From Desulfobacteraceae bacterium (GTDB lineage Bacteria; Desulfobacterota; DSM-4660; Desulfatiglandales; Desulfatiglandaceae): 6,945 nucleotides of DNA. The DNA lies in the NCBI GenBank assembly GCA_020349865.1, contig CP070700.1, forward strand, positions 919,054 to 925,998. Direction: 5' to 3'. The notes beneath the pieces were generated by a model. It was not told the DNA's origin. It searched no databases and worked only from the letters and a program-made list of their open reading frames with translations. A program made the translations under genes and the position numbers. Shown piece after piece: positions 1-6,247 of the stretch. Position 1 is the stretch's first letter. Each line of letters starts with the position of its first letter.

Positions 1-54
1 GAGAATATGACTCTTGTCAACGGTGATCGTGAGGTAGGATGCCTCCTGTGACAT
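1..54 (-). CDS. 5' end of an unidentified gene, possibly a HSP90-like (GHKL) ATPase; truncated by window edge
   Basis: Eighteen codons are visible from an ATG at 54-52, giving MSQEASYLTITVDKSHIL, and the frame is open to the window edge. A strong Shine-Dalgarno sequence AAGGAGG (minus strand of 63-69) sits 8 bases before the ATG, which makes this a convincing gene start although the stretch is short. It lies 74 bases downstream of tsaC on the same strand, so it may be the next gene of the purE-tsaC operon, or have its own promoter in that gap. The N-terminus (YLTITVDKSH plus a hydrophobic residue) resembles from memory the start of HSP90-like ATP-binding proteins in anaerobic bacteria. Eighteen residues are too few to assign a function, so that identity is a guess. 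The next bases to the left would settle it. Confidence 0.6.
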   Translation of the reverse strand, partial: MSQEASYLTITVDKSHIL

Positions 55-98
55 GGTTTAGGCCTCCTTGATATCAGTTTCGTTGCTTTAAAGATGTG

Positions 99-122
99 AG
101 CCCCACAAATGGAATCGGGGCT
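99..122 (-). terminator. weak hairpin after tsaC
   Basis: AGCCCC (99-104) and GGGGCT (117-122) form a perfect 6-bp stem with a 12-base loop, 7 bases downstream of the tsaC stop. On the minus strand the bases after the stem hold only a TTT, not a real T-run. It is therefore at best a weak terminator or an attenuator between tsaC and the next gene. Confidence 0.3.
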
Positions 123-128
123 AAGCCC

Positions 129-806
129 TCAAGTCCGGTCATCGCCTACCGCTGAAATGAATTTCTCCAGATATTCCCGTCGAATCATCCCCTTCCTCAA
201 TATCAGAGGGGGATCTGTGGTAACGTCGAGGACAGTTGAGCCGATTTCCCCCGCCGTTTGACCACCGTCCATGATCAAATCTACTCCTTCCCCAAAAGCA
301 CGTAAGATCTCTTCCCCATTCCGGCAGGCAGGTTCGCCCGAGATATTGGCACTGGTCCCGGTTATGGGGCCTTGGATCTCCCGGGTCAAAGCTGTGGCAA
401 CAGGGTGGCTGGAAAGCCGGATACCGATTTTGCCAGTTCCGGCAGTGAGCAAGGGTGAGACCTTTGGGCCTGCGTCGAAGACCAGCGTCAGTCCGCCTGG
501 CCAAAACGCCTCAATGAGTCGGTGGGCAACTTGGGGAATGTGCGCCACATATTGTTCCAACACCTGGACGGACTGGATCAGGATCAAGACCGGGCTGCTG
601 GTTCGTCGTTTTTTTACCAAAAAAAGTCGCTCAATGGCTTCTTCATTGGTCGCATCCACAGCAAGGCCATAGAAAGACTCTGTTGGATAGGCGACTAGGC
701 CACCAGACAGAAGGCACTGAGCGGCACTATGAATCCCATTTTGAAAATCCTGGGAGGAATAGACACTGATGACACGCGGCTTTTTCTTTTCGTCTACTTT
801 TTCCAA
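129..806 (-). CDS. tsaC: L-threonylcarbamoyladenylate synthase (TsaC/Sua5/YrdC family)
   Basis: The enzyme makes threonylcarbamoyl-AMP from threonine, bicarbonate and ATP in the cytosol. The TsaB/D/E machinery then moves the carbamoyl group to A37 of ANN-decoding tRNAs (t6A). The 225-residue product is a YrdC domain without the C-terminal Sua5 extension. Visible landmarks are PTESFYGL (41-48), the basic KKRR stretch followed by the SPVLIL strand (65-76), WPGGLT (102-107), the SAN motif in GTSANISGEP (150-159) and GSTVLD (189-194). The start is uncertain. The frame begins with a TTG at 806 inside the end of purE, there is no ATG nearby in this frame, and the upstream ribosome site is poor. The 13-base overlap with purE suggests translational coupling within an operon. 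The family assignment is firm; the exact start is not. Confidence 0.93.
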   Translation of the reverse strand: MEKVDEKKKPRVISVYSSQDFQNGIHSAAQCLLSGGLVAYPTESFYGLAVDATNEEAIERLFLVKKRRTSSPVLILIQSVQVLEQYVAHIPQVAHRLIEAFWPGGLTLVFDAGPKVSPLLTAGTGKIGIRLSSHPVATALTREIQGPITGTSANISGEPACRNGEEILRAFGEGVDLIMDGGQTAGEIGSTVLDVTTDPPLILRKGMIRREYLEKFISAVGDDRT

Positions 807-1294
807 GCATCCACTTTTTCTGTGGCTTTTGCTGTCAGCTCTTTACGATAGTTTTTTAGTTTTTTCGCAACAGGGGGGTATTTTAAGGCCAAGATTTGGG
901 CTGCAAGAACACCAGCGTTTATTGCCCCTCCACTTCCCACGGCCACGGTGGCTACCGGTATTCCAGGCGGCATTTGAACTGTGGATAAAAGGGCGTCCAG
1001 CCCTTTAAAGGCCGAGGAATCAATGGGAACACCGATGACCGGCAGAGTCGTATGGCCAGCCATGAATCCCGCCAGATGCGCTGCCCAGCCTGCCCCCGCA
1101 ATAATAACCTCAATGCCGCGATCAGCGGCCGATACAGCATACTCCCTTGTCAGATCCGGTGTCCTGTGTGCTGAGAGCACCCTTATTTCGTAAGATATAT
1201 CAAATTCCTGAAGAACATCCATACAACCCTGCATCACATCAGAATCAGACGCACTCCCCATAATTACACCAATTAATGGCTTACCACCCGACAT
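794..1294 (-). CDS. purE: PurE: N5-carboxyaminoimidazole ribonucleotide mutase
   Basis: PurE rearranges N5-CAIR to CAIR in de novo purine synthesis; class II forms instead carboxylate AIR directly with CO2. The protein shows the family motifs: MGSASDSDVM for phosphate binding, SAHRTP, then AGAGWAAHLAGFMAGHTTLP with the AAHL active-site loop, then STVQMPPGIPVATVAVG and an INAGVLAAQIL helix. Usual PurE has GGAAHLPG in the loop, whereas here it reads GWAAHLAG. I chose the ATG at 1294 (166 residues) because AAGGGAG lies 7 bases upstream and GKPLIGVIMGS follows at once, as is typical. A longer frame from a TTG at 1318 adds eight residues but has no support. The 3' end overlaps tsaC, and the DUF3786 gene lies 69 bases upstream. 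No purK is visible, so class I and class II cannot be separated by context. Confidence 0.95.
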   Translation of the reverse strand: MSGGKPLIGVIMGSASDSDVMQGCMDVLQEFDISYEIRVLSAHRTPDLTREYAVSAADRGIEVIIAGAGWAAHLAGFMAGHTTLPVIGVPIDSSAFKGLDALLSTVQMPPGIPVATVAVGSGGAINAGVLAAQILALKYPPVAKKLKNYRKELTAKATEKVDAWKK

Positions 1295-1363
1295 GGTTTT
1301 TCTCCCTTCGTCGCTCAAAACCGGTTACCAGAGTTCTCCCTTCCTGCCTTGCGCTACAGGCCC

Positions 1364-1999
1364 TTAGCCCTGTCCTTTAGCCATACCCAAAAGGGGATAG
1401 ATAATCATTCCAGCCAACCATGCAATATCCTCTGCGGAAAGGATATCTGAGATACTTCGGTCAAAAAGGATGGTCCCCTCTGGAGGGAATTCTTCGTCCC
1501 CTTTCCAAAGAATCAATGCCACGGGAACCATCGGTAAAGCCTGGACTATCACTGAAAGGTCGCCCTGGTCCAAGGGCCTTGCGCCATAGACCTCCGTTGC
1601 CAGATTCACAAGTAACTCAGGTTGGTTTCCAAAGCCCTGGACCATCGGATGTTTAGCCCTTCGAAGAAATGCATCAAGATAGAATTTCCCGTCAGGCACT
1701 TCCTGATAGGCAATCCACTCTCCGGTTACCAGCAATCCTTTGGAGCCATTCAAGTAATGGAGAAGTAACACCTGCTGCTGAATAGGCAACTCCTCACCGG
1801 AATCCCTAAAGGCAATTTTGAGGTCAGGCCACGTAATGGACACCTTTCTGTTTAGAAAATCCATTGTTAGAACTGCATTGCCATTGGAACCAGTCTCGAA
1901 CTCAGCGCCGCTGAGGCCTCCAATCCGTTTTGGGTTTTTGTCCTGTAGTTCCTTTTTTCCTAATTCAACCGCTTTCTTATAGTCATCGATTCTCGGCAT
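1364..1999 (-). CDS. DUF3786 domain protein, function unknown
   Basis: This 211-residue soluble protein has no signal peptide or membrane segment. I recognise it as a DUF3786 protein from the arrangement FRDSGEELPIQQQVLLLHYL (64-83), WIAYQEVPDGKFYL (95-108) and the C-terminal PVALILWKGDEEFPPEGTILFD (159-180), followed by an ISDILSAEDIAWL helix. The family occurs mainly in anaerobes, sometimes near corrinoid or iron-sulfur proteins, and has no established activity to my knowledge. This copy has only the DUF3786 part, with no cysteine-rich Fe-S region attached. The ATG start is supported by AAGGA with 6 bases spacing. It is the first gene of the minus-strand group and faces the divergent promoter region at 2000-2183. 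Being upstream of purE suggests co-transcription but does not explain its role. Confidence 0.85.
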   Translation of the reverse strand: MPRIDDYKKAVELGKKELQDKNPKRIGGLSGAEFETGSNGNAVLTMDFLNRKVSITWPDLKIAFRDSGEELPIQQQVLLLHYLNGSKGLLVTGEWIAYQEVPDGKFYLDAFLRRAKHPMVQGFGNQPELLVNLATEVYGARPLDQGDLSVIVQALPMVPVALILWKGDEEFPPEGTILFDRSISDILSAEDIAWLAGMIIYPLLGMAKGQG

Positions 2000-2087
2000 A
2001 GCTTATCCTTCAGTGTTCGCCCAGTAATTGAGTGGTTGGTTGATAGATGAATTCAGCAATTTATTGGCATGATACAAAAGTTAACAA

Positions 2088-2116
2088 TTTACGTCTTAAC
2101 AAAATGTGGTTATAAT
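2088..2116 (+). promoter_or_regulatory. predicted sigma70-type promoter for the Smr gene
   Basis: A perfect -10 box TATAAT (2111-2116) lies 17 bases after TTTACG (2088-2093), which matches 4 of 6 -35 bases. Transcription would start near 2123, about 60 bases before the Smr ATG. The surrounding spacer is AT-rich and divergent, with the DUF3786 gene leaving to the left. A matching minus-strand promoter was not clear. Confidence 0.5.
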
Positions 2117-2183
2117 AAATATGTTTCAATTTCAAGCCTAATTTCCTCCCCACCAGTTTCCCATATATACGCGAGTGTTGAAA

Positions 2184-2906
2184 ATGGCCCGCAGAAAAAA
2201 GAGGAAGAGACTTTCCCAAGAGCAAAAAGCCCGAAAAAGCGAGCCCACAATCTTCAATCCGGCATTCGACGGTTTATCTTCGCTGAACAAGGGAAAAAAA
2301 GAAAGAGTCCAGGAACTTGCCAGGCCAAAATCGTCTGAACTCAGGGATGAGCCGGATGAAACCCAGGCTTTCCTTGAGGCCATGTCAGATGTCGAACCAC
2401 TAAACGGATCAAGGAATATTATTGCCCGCGAACCCAACATCAATATCCGGCCTGCCCATCCGGCCCCAGACGATGAACTGGAGGCCATGGCCCACCTCTC
2501 GGATCTGGTGAGCGGAACTGCTGAAATGGATATTACATTCAGCGATGAATACATAGAGGGATGTGTGCATGGATTTGATCGAAAATTAATGAAAAAAATT
2601 AAGAAGGGCCAGTTTCCCATCCAAGATTATGTGGATCTACATGGTCTTACAAAACAGGAGGCTGAAATCAGGATACGGGATTTTCTCCTGCAAAGTCATC
2701 GGGGTGGCTTAAGATGTGTGCTTGTTGTACATGGAAGGGGCCTGAATTCTCAGGACAATATCCCCGTATTAAAGGAGCGACTGCCCGTCTGGTTGAGGCG
2801 GGGGCCTGCAAAAAAAATCGTTTTGGCCTTTTCAACGGCCAGACCTTATGATGGTGGAACAGGGGCAATTTATGTTTTATTGAGAAAGCGAAGGGGTGGA
2901 GTTTAG
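2184..2906 (+). CDS. Smr-domain protein (stand-alone SmrA-like, putative nuclease)
   Basis: The product of 240 residues has two parts. Residues 1-145 are charged and probably largely disordered, opening with a strongly basic MARRKKRKRL and rich in E, K, P and D. Residues 146-240 form an Smr domain with the DLHG motif (151-154), a VVHGRGLNS strand-loop (181-189, the HGxG site) and GGTGAIYVLLRK near the end. Smr domains bind or nick branched or structured nucleic acids. They occur at the C-terminus of MutS2 and as stand-alone proteins such as E. coli SmrA and SmrB; SmrB cleaves mRNA at collided ribosomes. Which role applies here cannot be read from sequence. I chose the ATG at 2184; an in-frame GTG at 2175 and a TTG at 2178 are possible, and none has a strong ribosome site. 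The basic N-terminus would suit nucleic acid or ribosome contact (inference). Confidence 0.88.
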   Translation: MARRKKRKRLSQEQKARKSEPTIFNPAFDGLSSLNKGKKERVQELARPKSSELRDEPDETQAFLEAMSDVEPLNGSRNIIAREPNINIRPAHPAPDDELEAMAHLSDLVSGTAEMDITFSDEYIEGCVHGFDRKLMKKIKKGQFPIQDYVDLHGLTKQEAEIRIRDFLLQSHRGGLRCVLVVHGRGLNSQDNIPVLKERLPVWLRRGPAKKIVLAFSTARPYDGGTGAIYVLLRKRRGGV

Positions 2907-2908
2907 AC

Positions 2909-2972
2909 CAAACCTAACAAATTCGGCAGGCATTGGCCGAAATTCGTTGGGTTGAGTCCTCCTGGGGACTCA
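2909..2972 (+). terminator. tandem hairpins after the Smr gene
   Basis: Two hairpins follow the stop codon at once. The first pairs 2909-2927 with 2936-2954, about 16 base pairs with a few mismatches around an 8-base loop. The second is a perfect 7-bp stem TGAGTCC (2953-2959) with GGACTCA (2966-2972) and a 6-base loop. Only a short ATTT follows, so this looks more like an RNA 3'-end stabiliser or a weak terminator than a classical intrinsic terminator. Confidence 0.45.
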
Positions 2973-3045
2973 TCAATTTAAAAGAATCTATGGCCATTTT
3001 GAGAATTGCTTTTGTAACTACCCATTGATTTTTAATGGTCAGGCT

Positions 3046-3113
3046 GATAATCTCAGATTGATAATTGAGCGATTATCTGAAACCTTCATCTGCTGGCTCC
3101 ATTCGGTGAGCCA
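3046..3113 (+). other. two small hairpins in the leader of the YchF-like gene
   Basis: GATAATC (3046-3052) pairs with GATTATC (3071-3077), with TCA/TGA extending the stem after a bulge. TGGCTC (3094-3099) pairs with GAGCCA (3108-3113). Both lie in the 239-bp gap before the gene. They do not match a riboswitch class that I know, and GATAAT could equally be part of a promoter -10 box. No clear promoter was found in this gap. Confidence 0.2.
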
Positions 3114-3145
3114 AGTAAGAGCAATAAAAGAGGGTTATTGAAGCA

Positions 3146-4189
3146 ATGAAACTAGGCCTCGTAGGACTTCCCCAGTCGGGGAAATCAACGGTTTTTGCAG
3201 CCCTTACGGGGGTAAGGGGAGAAAAAAAAGATCACGGGTCATCCCGGAGCGATCAGAGAATCGCCACCATTAAGGTTATTGACGAACGCCTTGATTTCCT
3301 TACAAAAATATACACCCCCAAAAAAACCACTTGTGCAAAAATAGAATACCTTGTTCCTTCCCAAATACCGACCATATCCTCAAAGCCTGATGGGGGCGTA
3401 TGGAACCAAGTCCGTCCGTGCGACGCGCTCTTACACGTGGTCAGGAATTTCGAGGGACCCGGAGGCTCCCCAGCTACACCTGAGCAAGATTTCTGGCAAC
3501 TTGAAGAAGAGATGGTTCTTAGCGACCTGGTGGTGGCGGAAAAGAGGATCGAAAGGATTGAACTGGACAGGAAAAGGGGTAAAAAGCAGGACGGAGAAGA
3601 AGACTCACTTCTCAAATCCTGCTGTGAGCATCTTGAAAACGGTCAGCCTCTCCGAAAGATACCGGAACTTGCATCCAAACCTGTTCTGAAGGGTTTTACT
3701 TTTCTCTCCGCAAAACCCATGCTTATCATTATTAACAATGACGATGAGGATGAGGCATTACCAGAATGGGATAGGAAGCCTGAAGACTTAGAGGTGTTGG
3801 TCGTGCGCGGTCGTCTTGAAATGGACATTGCCTCTATGTCACCGGATGAGGCGGAGGAGTTCCGGGACGTATATAATATCGAAGAATCTGCGCTGGACAG
3901 GGTGATAAAGAGTTCCTACCAACTTCTAAATTGTATCTCTTTTTTCACAGTTATCTCCGATGAGGTGAGGGCATGGCCCATCACAGCAGGCACTCCGGCC
4001 TTAGAGGCCGCAGGAACAGTGCACTCTGACATGCAAAAAGGCTTTATCCGCGCCGAGACGTTAACTTTTGAAGACCTAAAGACTTGCGGAACATTTCAGG
4101 AGGCCAAGAAGGCAGGGCTTGTGCGTCTCGAAGGGAAAGAATATGAAGTGAAAGATGGAGACATAATCAGTTTCCGATTTAATCTCTAG
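3146..4189 (+). CDS. YchF/Obg-family GTPase-like protein with TGS (DUF933) domain, degenerate switch regions
   Basis: This 347-residue protein (canonical YchF is about 363) starts MKLGLVGLPQSGKSTVFAAL, with an intact P-loop at 7-15. Canonical YchF continues with a YPFCTI switch I and a DIAGLVxGA switch II. Here residues 26-40 are a polar KDHGSSRSDQR stretch, and the switch II position reads EYLVPSQIP (67-75) with no DxxG. The helix CDALLHVVRNF (92-102) resumes the family pattern. The base-recognition NxxE loop reads NNDD (197-200). From about 265 the TGS/DUF933 domain is well conserved: FFTVISDEVRAWPI, GTVHSDMQKGFIRAET and GKEYEVKDGDIISFRFN. YchF binds ATP and ribosomes. This one probably binds nucleotide but may not hydrolyse it normally (inference). 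It looks like a divergent paralogue, not the main ychF, so no symbol is given. The ATG has only a weak GAAG close by and a GAGGG 11 bases upstream. Confidence 0.88.
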   Translation: MKLGLVGLPQSGKSTVFAALTGVRGEKKDHGSSRSDQRIATIKVIDERLDFLTKIYTPKKTTCAKIEYLVPSQIPTISSKPDGGVWNQVRPCDALLHVVRNFEGPGGSPATPEQDFWQLEEEMVLSDLVVAEKRIERIELDRKRGKKQDGEEDSLLKSCCEHLENGQPLRKIPELASKPVLKGFTFLSAKPMLIIINNDDEDEALPEWDRKPEDLEVLVVRGRLEMDIASMSPDEAEEFRDVYNIEESALDRVIKSSYQLLNCISFFTVISDEVRAWPITAGTPALEAAGTVHSDMQKGFIRAETLTFEDLKTCGTFQEAKKAGLVRLEGKEYEVKDGDIISFRFNL

Positions 4190-4222
4190 ATAATAGATCA
4201 CCTAATAAAAGGATCTTCAGAC

Positions 4223-4270
4223 AGGATTACAGGATAAACAAGATTTTTTATGTCCTGTACATCCTTTTTT
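4223..4270 (+). terminator. intrinsic terminator for the YchF-like gene
   Basis: AGGATTACAGGAT (4223-4235) pairs with 4252-4265 over 13 base pairs with one bulged C and one G-T pair, around a 16-base loop. Six T residues follow at 4265-4270. It lies 34 bases after the stop codon at 4189. The repeated AGGAT/ACAGGAT wording resembles a motif I have seen repeated in extragenic DNA of related bacteria, so the terminator may derive from a dispersed repeat. Confidence 0.6.
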
Positions 4271-4311
4271 AAATCCTGCGTTACAACAACATTTATGGGT
4301 TCGTAAGTCTT

Positions 4312-4521
4312 ATGGACGGTCATTGCGAGCACGCGACGAGACTTGTCGGCGATCCTCTCGGCCATGAGTCGTTCGACCATGAGGCCTTTCGGCCCAGAGA
4401 CTTGTCGACGAGCTCAAGTCGAGTCGCTCAAGGCCGAGGGGCTCTCGACAACCTCACTGCCGAAAGGCTCGTCGCAGGCAGCACTGATTCCTGAGGGCTT
4501 CGACTGAGCTCAGCCGAAGTC
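4312..4521. repeat. palindrome-rich extragenic repeat cluster (REP-like)
   Basis: No gene is convincing between 4190 and 4558, and this part of the gap is dense in nested repeats. A 12-bp stem with one bulge pairs 4381-4393 with 4459-4470. Within it TTGTCGA (4402-4408) pairs with TCGACAA (4445-4451), and GACTTG (4399-4404) pairs with CAAGTC (4415-4420). The 11-base GAGACTTGTCG occurs twice (4338-4348 and 4397-4407), and GCTCAAG occurs twice (4412 and 4426). A 26-base near-perfect palindrome with a GAGCTC centre ends the cluster (4496-4521). The GTCATTGCGAGC opening and the CTTCGACTGAGCTCAG palindrome resemble, from memory, dispersed extragenic repeats in many bacterial genomes. The cluster lies between convergent genes, a usual site for such repeats. 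Confidence 0.6.
4496..4521. repeat. 26-bp palindrome centred on GAGCTC
   Basis: Positions pair from both ends inward with one mismatch (A4503 against C4514) and one G-T pair (4497/4520), leaving an uninterrupted CTGAGCTCAG core. It is 38 bases past the stop of the minus-strand ATPase gene. It could form a cruciform, or a hairpin at the 3' end of either convergent transcript. There is no adjacent T-run on either side, so it is not a typical terminator. Confidence 0.6.
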
Positions 4522-4558
4522 TGAATTGGTTTGTCATCGAGCTTATGAATCGAAGGAC

Positions 4559-5989
4559 TTAGTTTGCTACGAGCCTCAGGATTTTTTGAAACCCCTGGCG
4601 GAGGTTTGGGGCGCGGTCGGAAATAAAGCTTATTTGTTCCTCTGTCAAGCCGTCAAGCGTCATAGTGCTTCCACCGATCTGATTTTTCGCGTCATCGCGG
4701 ATAAACCTGGCCTTTTCGAGAAGCTCAGCCCTGATCGATTGGGGCTCACGAAGCAAAAGTATACCTGCCAGCATCTGGTTAAGAACTTGTGAAGGCTTGC
4801 ATCTCGGGTCGTCTACGATAAACGGCGTAAATCGGCGGGAGGCTTTACGCACAGCAGTATCAAAAGGGATCGCACCCAGAATCCCTACGTCGAGAAAGCA
4901 TTTCTTTTTCAAAAGGCGCTGCATGGACTCTGCAATACTGACGTCCCTGCGGTTCTCGATCATGTTTGCTACAATGGAAATGTGAAATTCCTCAGTATAT
5001 TGTTTGAGCTTGATGTATGCCGAAAGATCGATAGCACGAACCTGCTGAAAAACTGATTCAAGGGTGGGTCCCTCGGCGTTGCCTAATGAAAGTTCGTGGA
5101 TCTGACCACACAAATCCTTGAGGCCTGAATGTTTTGTGAAAAAACGATCCAAAAAGCGATAGAAGGAGACCTTCACAAAATTGTAGGTATCCAGAAAAGA
5201 TGTTGGCTCTGCCGAGGTGACAACGATTTTCTGGTCGGCGAGGAGAAAAAAGTCAAGCACATTGAATGAGGTGTCACCTCCAAGATCCACAATAATGTAG
5301 TCACATTCGAGCGTCTTTAGATGGCGAATAATCTTCTTTTTTTGTGAGTAAGTAAGGTTCGCGCTGCCCAATTTGGAGGAGTTTCCACCGATGAGGCTCA
5401 GACCATCGAAGGGTGTGGGGGTGAGGATTTTATCGATTGCTCGGGCTTTTTTCTCTAAAAAGCTGTTCCAGTTTGTAGAAAGGGACTTCACTCCCAGAAG
5501 GAGGTGTGCGTCGGCACCGCCCAGGTCGAGATCCGCCAGCACTACTCTCTGCCCGAGGAGGGCCAGCCCGACCGCAAGATTAGTTGCAAGCACGGATTTC
5601 CCAACACCACCCTTTGCCCCTCCGACAGCGAGAATCGTTTTGCCGGGGGATTCTTGTTTTAAGGATTTGCTCTTCTGACGGGATTCAAGTTCTCTTACTT
5701 TTTGGTGTATGTTTTCTATGTGCGGAAGTAAGGCTTTATACGCCATTGACAAGCGCTGATAGCGCATCTGTCGGGCCTTCCGTTCGTCCCGGTCAAGTTT
5801 CTCTGCGGTATCAGGATGACAAGCCGCTGCTTGACTCATATATGCGCGCTTCAATTCATCCGGGGTCAGTTGAATAAGGAAATCTTTCTGAATAGTAGGA
5901 ACTTCTGGGAAAACAAGAACCAACATGTCTTTCAAAAGACCGAACTTTGCCCGGCTGATTTTTAGATCCTTCTCAAGCTGAATATCCAC
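4559..5989 (-). CDS. J-domain / MinD-ParA-type ATPase fusion protein
   Basis: The 476-residue product joins two modules. Residues 42-92 look like a J-domain: LTPDELKRAYMSQAAACHPD is helix II with the diagnostic HPD motif at 58-60, followed by a basic helix RYQRLSMAYKAL. A KQ-rich linker (95-115) leads to a MinD/ParA ATPase. This has the deviant Walker A GGAKGGVGKS (123-132, signature lysine 126), Walker A' LADLDLGGAD (151-160), Walker B DYIIVDLGGDT (230-240) and an NMIENRRD strand-loop (342-349). An insert at about 275-330 is longer than in MinD. J-domains recruit and stimulate DnaK; MinD-type ATPases position cell structures or act as ATP-gated dimers. The combined role is unknown. Translation starts at GTG 5989, preceded by AAAAAGGAGAG. 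No MinC, MinE or ParB gene is visible nearby. The fold assignments are firm; the cellular function is not. Confidence 0.88.
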   Translation of the reverse strand: MDIQLEKDLKISRAKFGLLKDMLVLVFPEVPTIQKDFLIQLTPDELKRAYMSQAAACHPDTAEKLDRDERKARQMRYQRLSMAYKALLPHIENIHQKVRELESRQKSKSLKQESPGKTILAVGGAKGGVGKSVLATNLAVGLALLGQRVVLADLDLGGADAHLLLGVKSLSTNWNSFLEKKARAIDKILTPTPFDGLSLIGGNSSKLGSANLTYSQKKKIIRHLKTLECDYIIVDLGGDTSFNVLDFFLLADQKIVVTSAEPTSFLDTYNFVKVSFYRFLDRFFTKHSGLKDLCGQIHELSLGNAEGPTLESVFQQVRAIDLSAYIKLKQYTEEFHISIVANMIENRRDVSIAESMQRLLKKKCFLDVGILGAIPFDTAVRKASRRFTPFIVDDPRCKPSQVLNQMLAGILLLREPQSIRAELLEKARFIRDDAKNQIGGSTMTLDGLTEEQISFISDRAPNLRQGFQKILRLVAN

Positions 5990-6247
5990 CTGCCTCTCTC
6001 CTTTTTGCAGAAACTATTACCAATGGTTACAATGCAATTGAATACCTAATCTGGTGAGAATATATATGAATATCTAGTGTGTCAAGTCAAAACCAACTCA
6101 ATATATAGTGACTTTCCGCTGTCAAAGTTGGGAAGAATGTGGTAGCAAACTTATGAGTGGAAGCTGATATAGCCTCTGGCAAAGAAAACAAGGGTAACAC
6201 TTTAGCTCTTTGAAACTAAGACGGGAAGGGCCATTGGGATGCCTTTG
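5990..6247. other. intergenic spacer, no gene seen
   Basis: This stretch holds the upstream region of the minus-strand ATPase gene and then about 150 bases in which I see no gene, RNA or repeat on either strand. Together with 6248-6712 it makes an unusually long gap between two genes. Confidence 0.5.
6057..6085 (-). promoter_or_regulatory. predicted promoter of the J-domain/MinD gene
   Basis: On the minus strand a perfect TTGACA (6085-6080) precedes TATTCT (6062-6057) at 17 bases. TATATT (6064-6059) at 15 bases is an alternative -10. Transcription would start near 6050, about 60 bases before the GTG. A second TTTGACA lies further upstream (around 6120), so the exact start is open. Confidence 0.45.

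Noticed and set aside
1295..1318. Longer purE start at TTG 1318
   Set aside because: The ATG at 1294 has a good AAGGGAG at 7 bases and gives the usual family N-terminus; the extra eight residues overlap that ribosome site.
2138..2620. 160-codon minus-strand frame opposite the Smr gene
   Set aside because: It is a serine- and phenylalanine-rich shadow of the charged N-terminal part of the Smr gene, with no recognisable family.
4198..4380. 60-codon minus-strand frame ending ...YPVILSEDPFIR
   Set aside because: Its end is translation of the terminator and AGGAT repeat, its start lies inside the palindromic cluster, and no ribosome site precedes it.
4312..4494. 60-codon plus-strand frame
   Set aside because: It lies entirely in the palindrome-rich repeat cluster and its composition follows the repeats.
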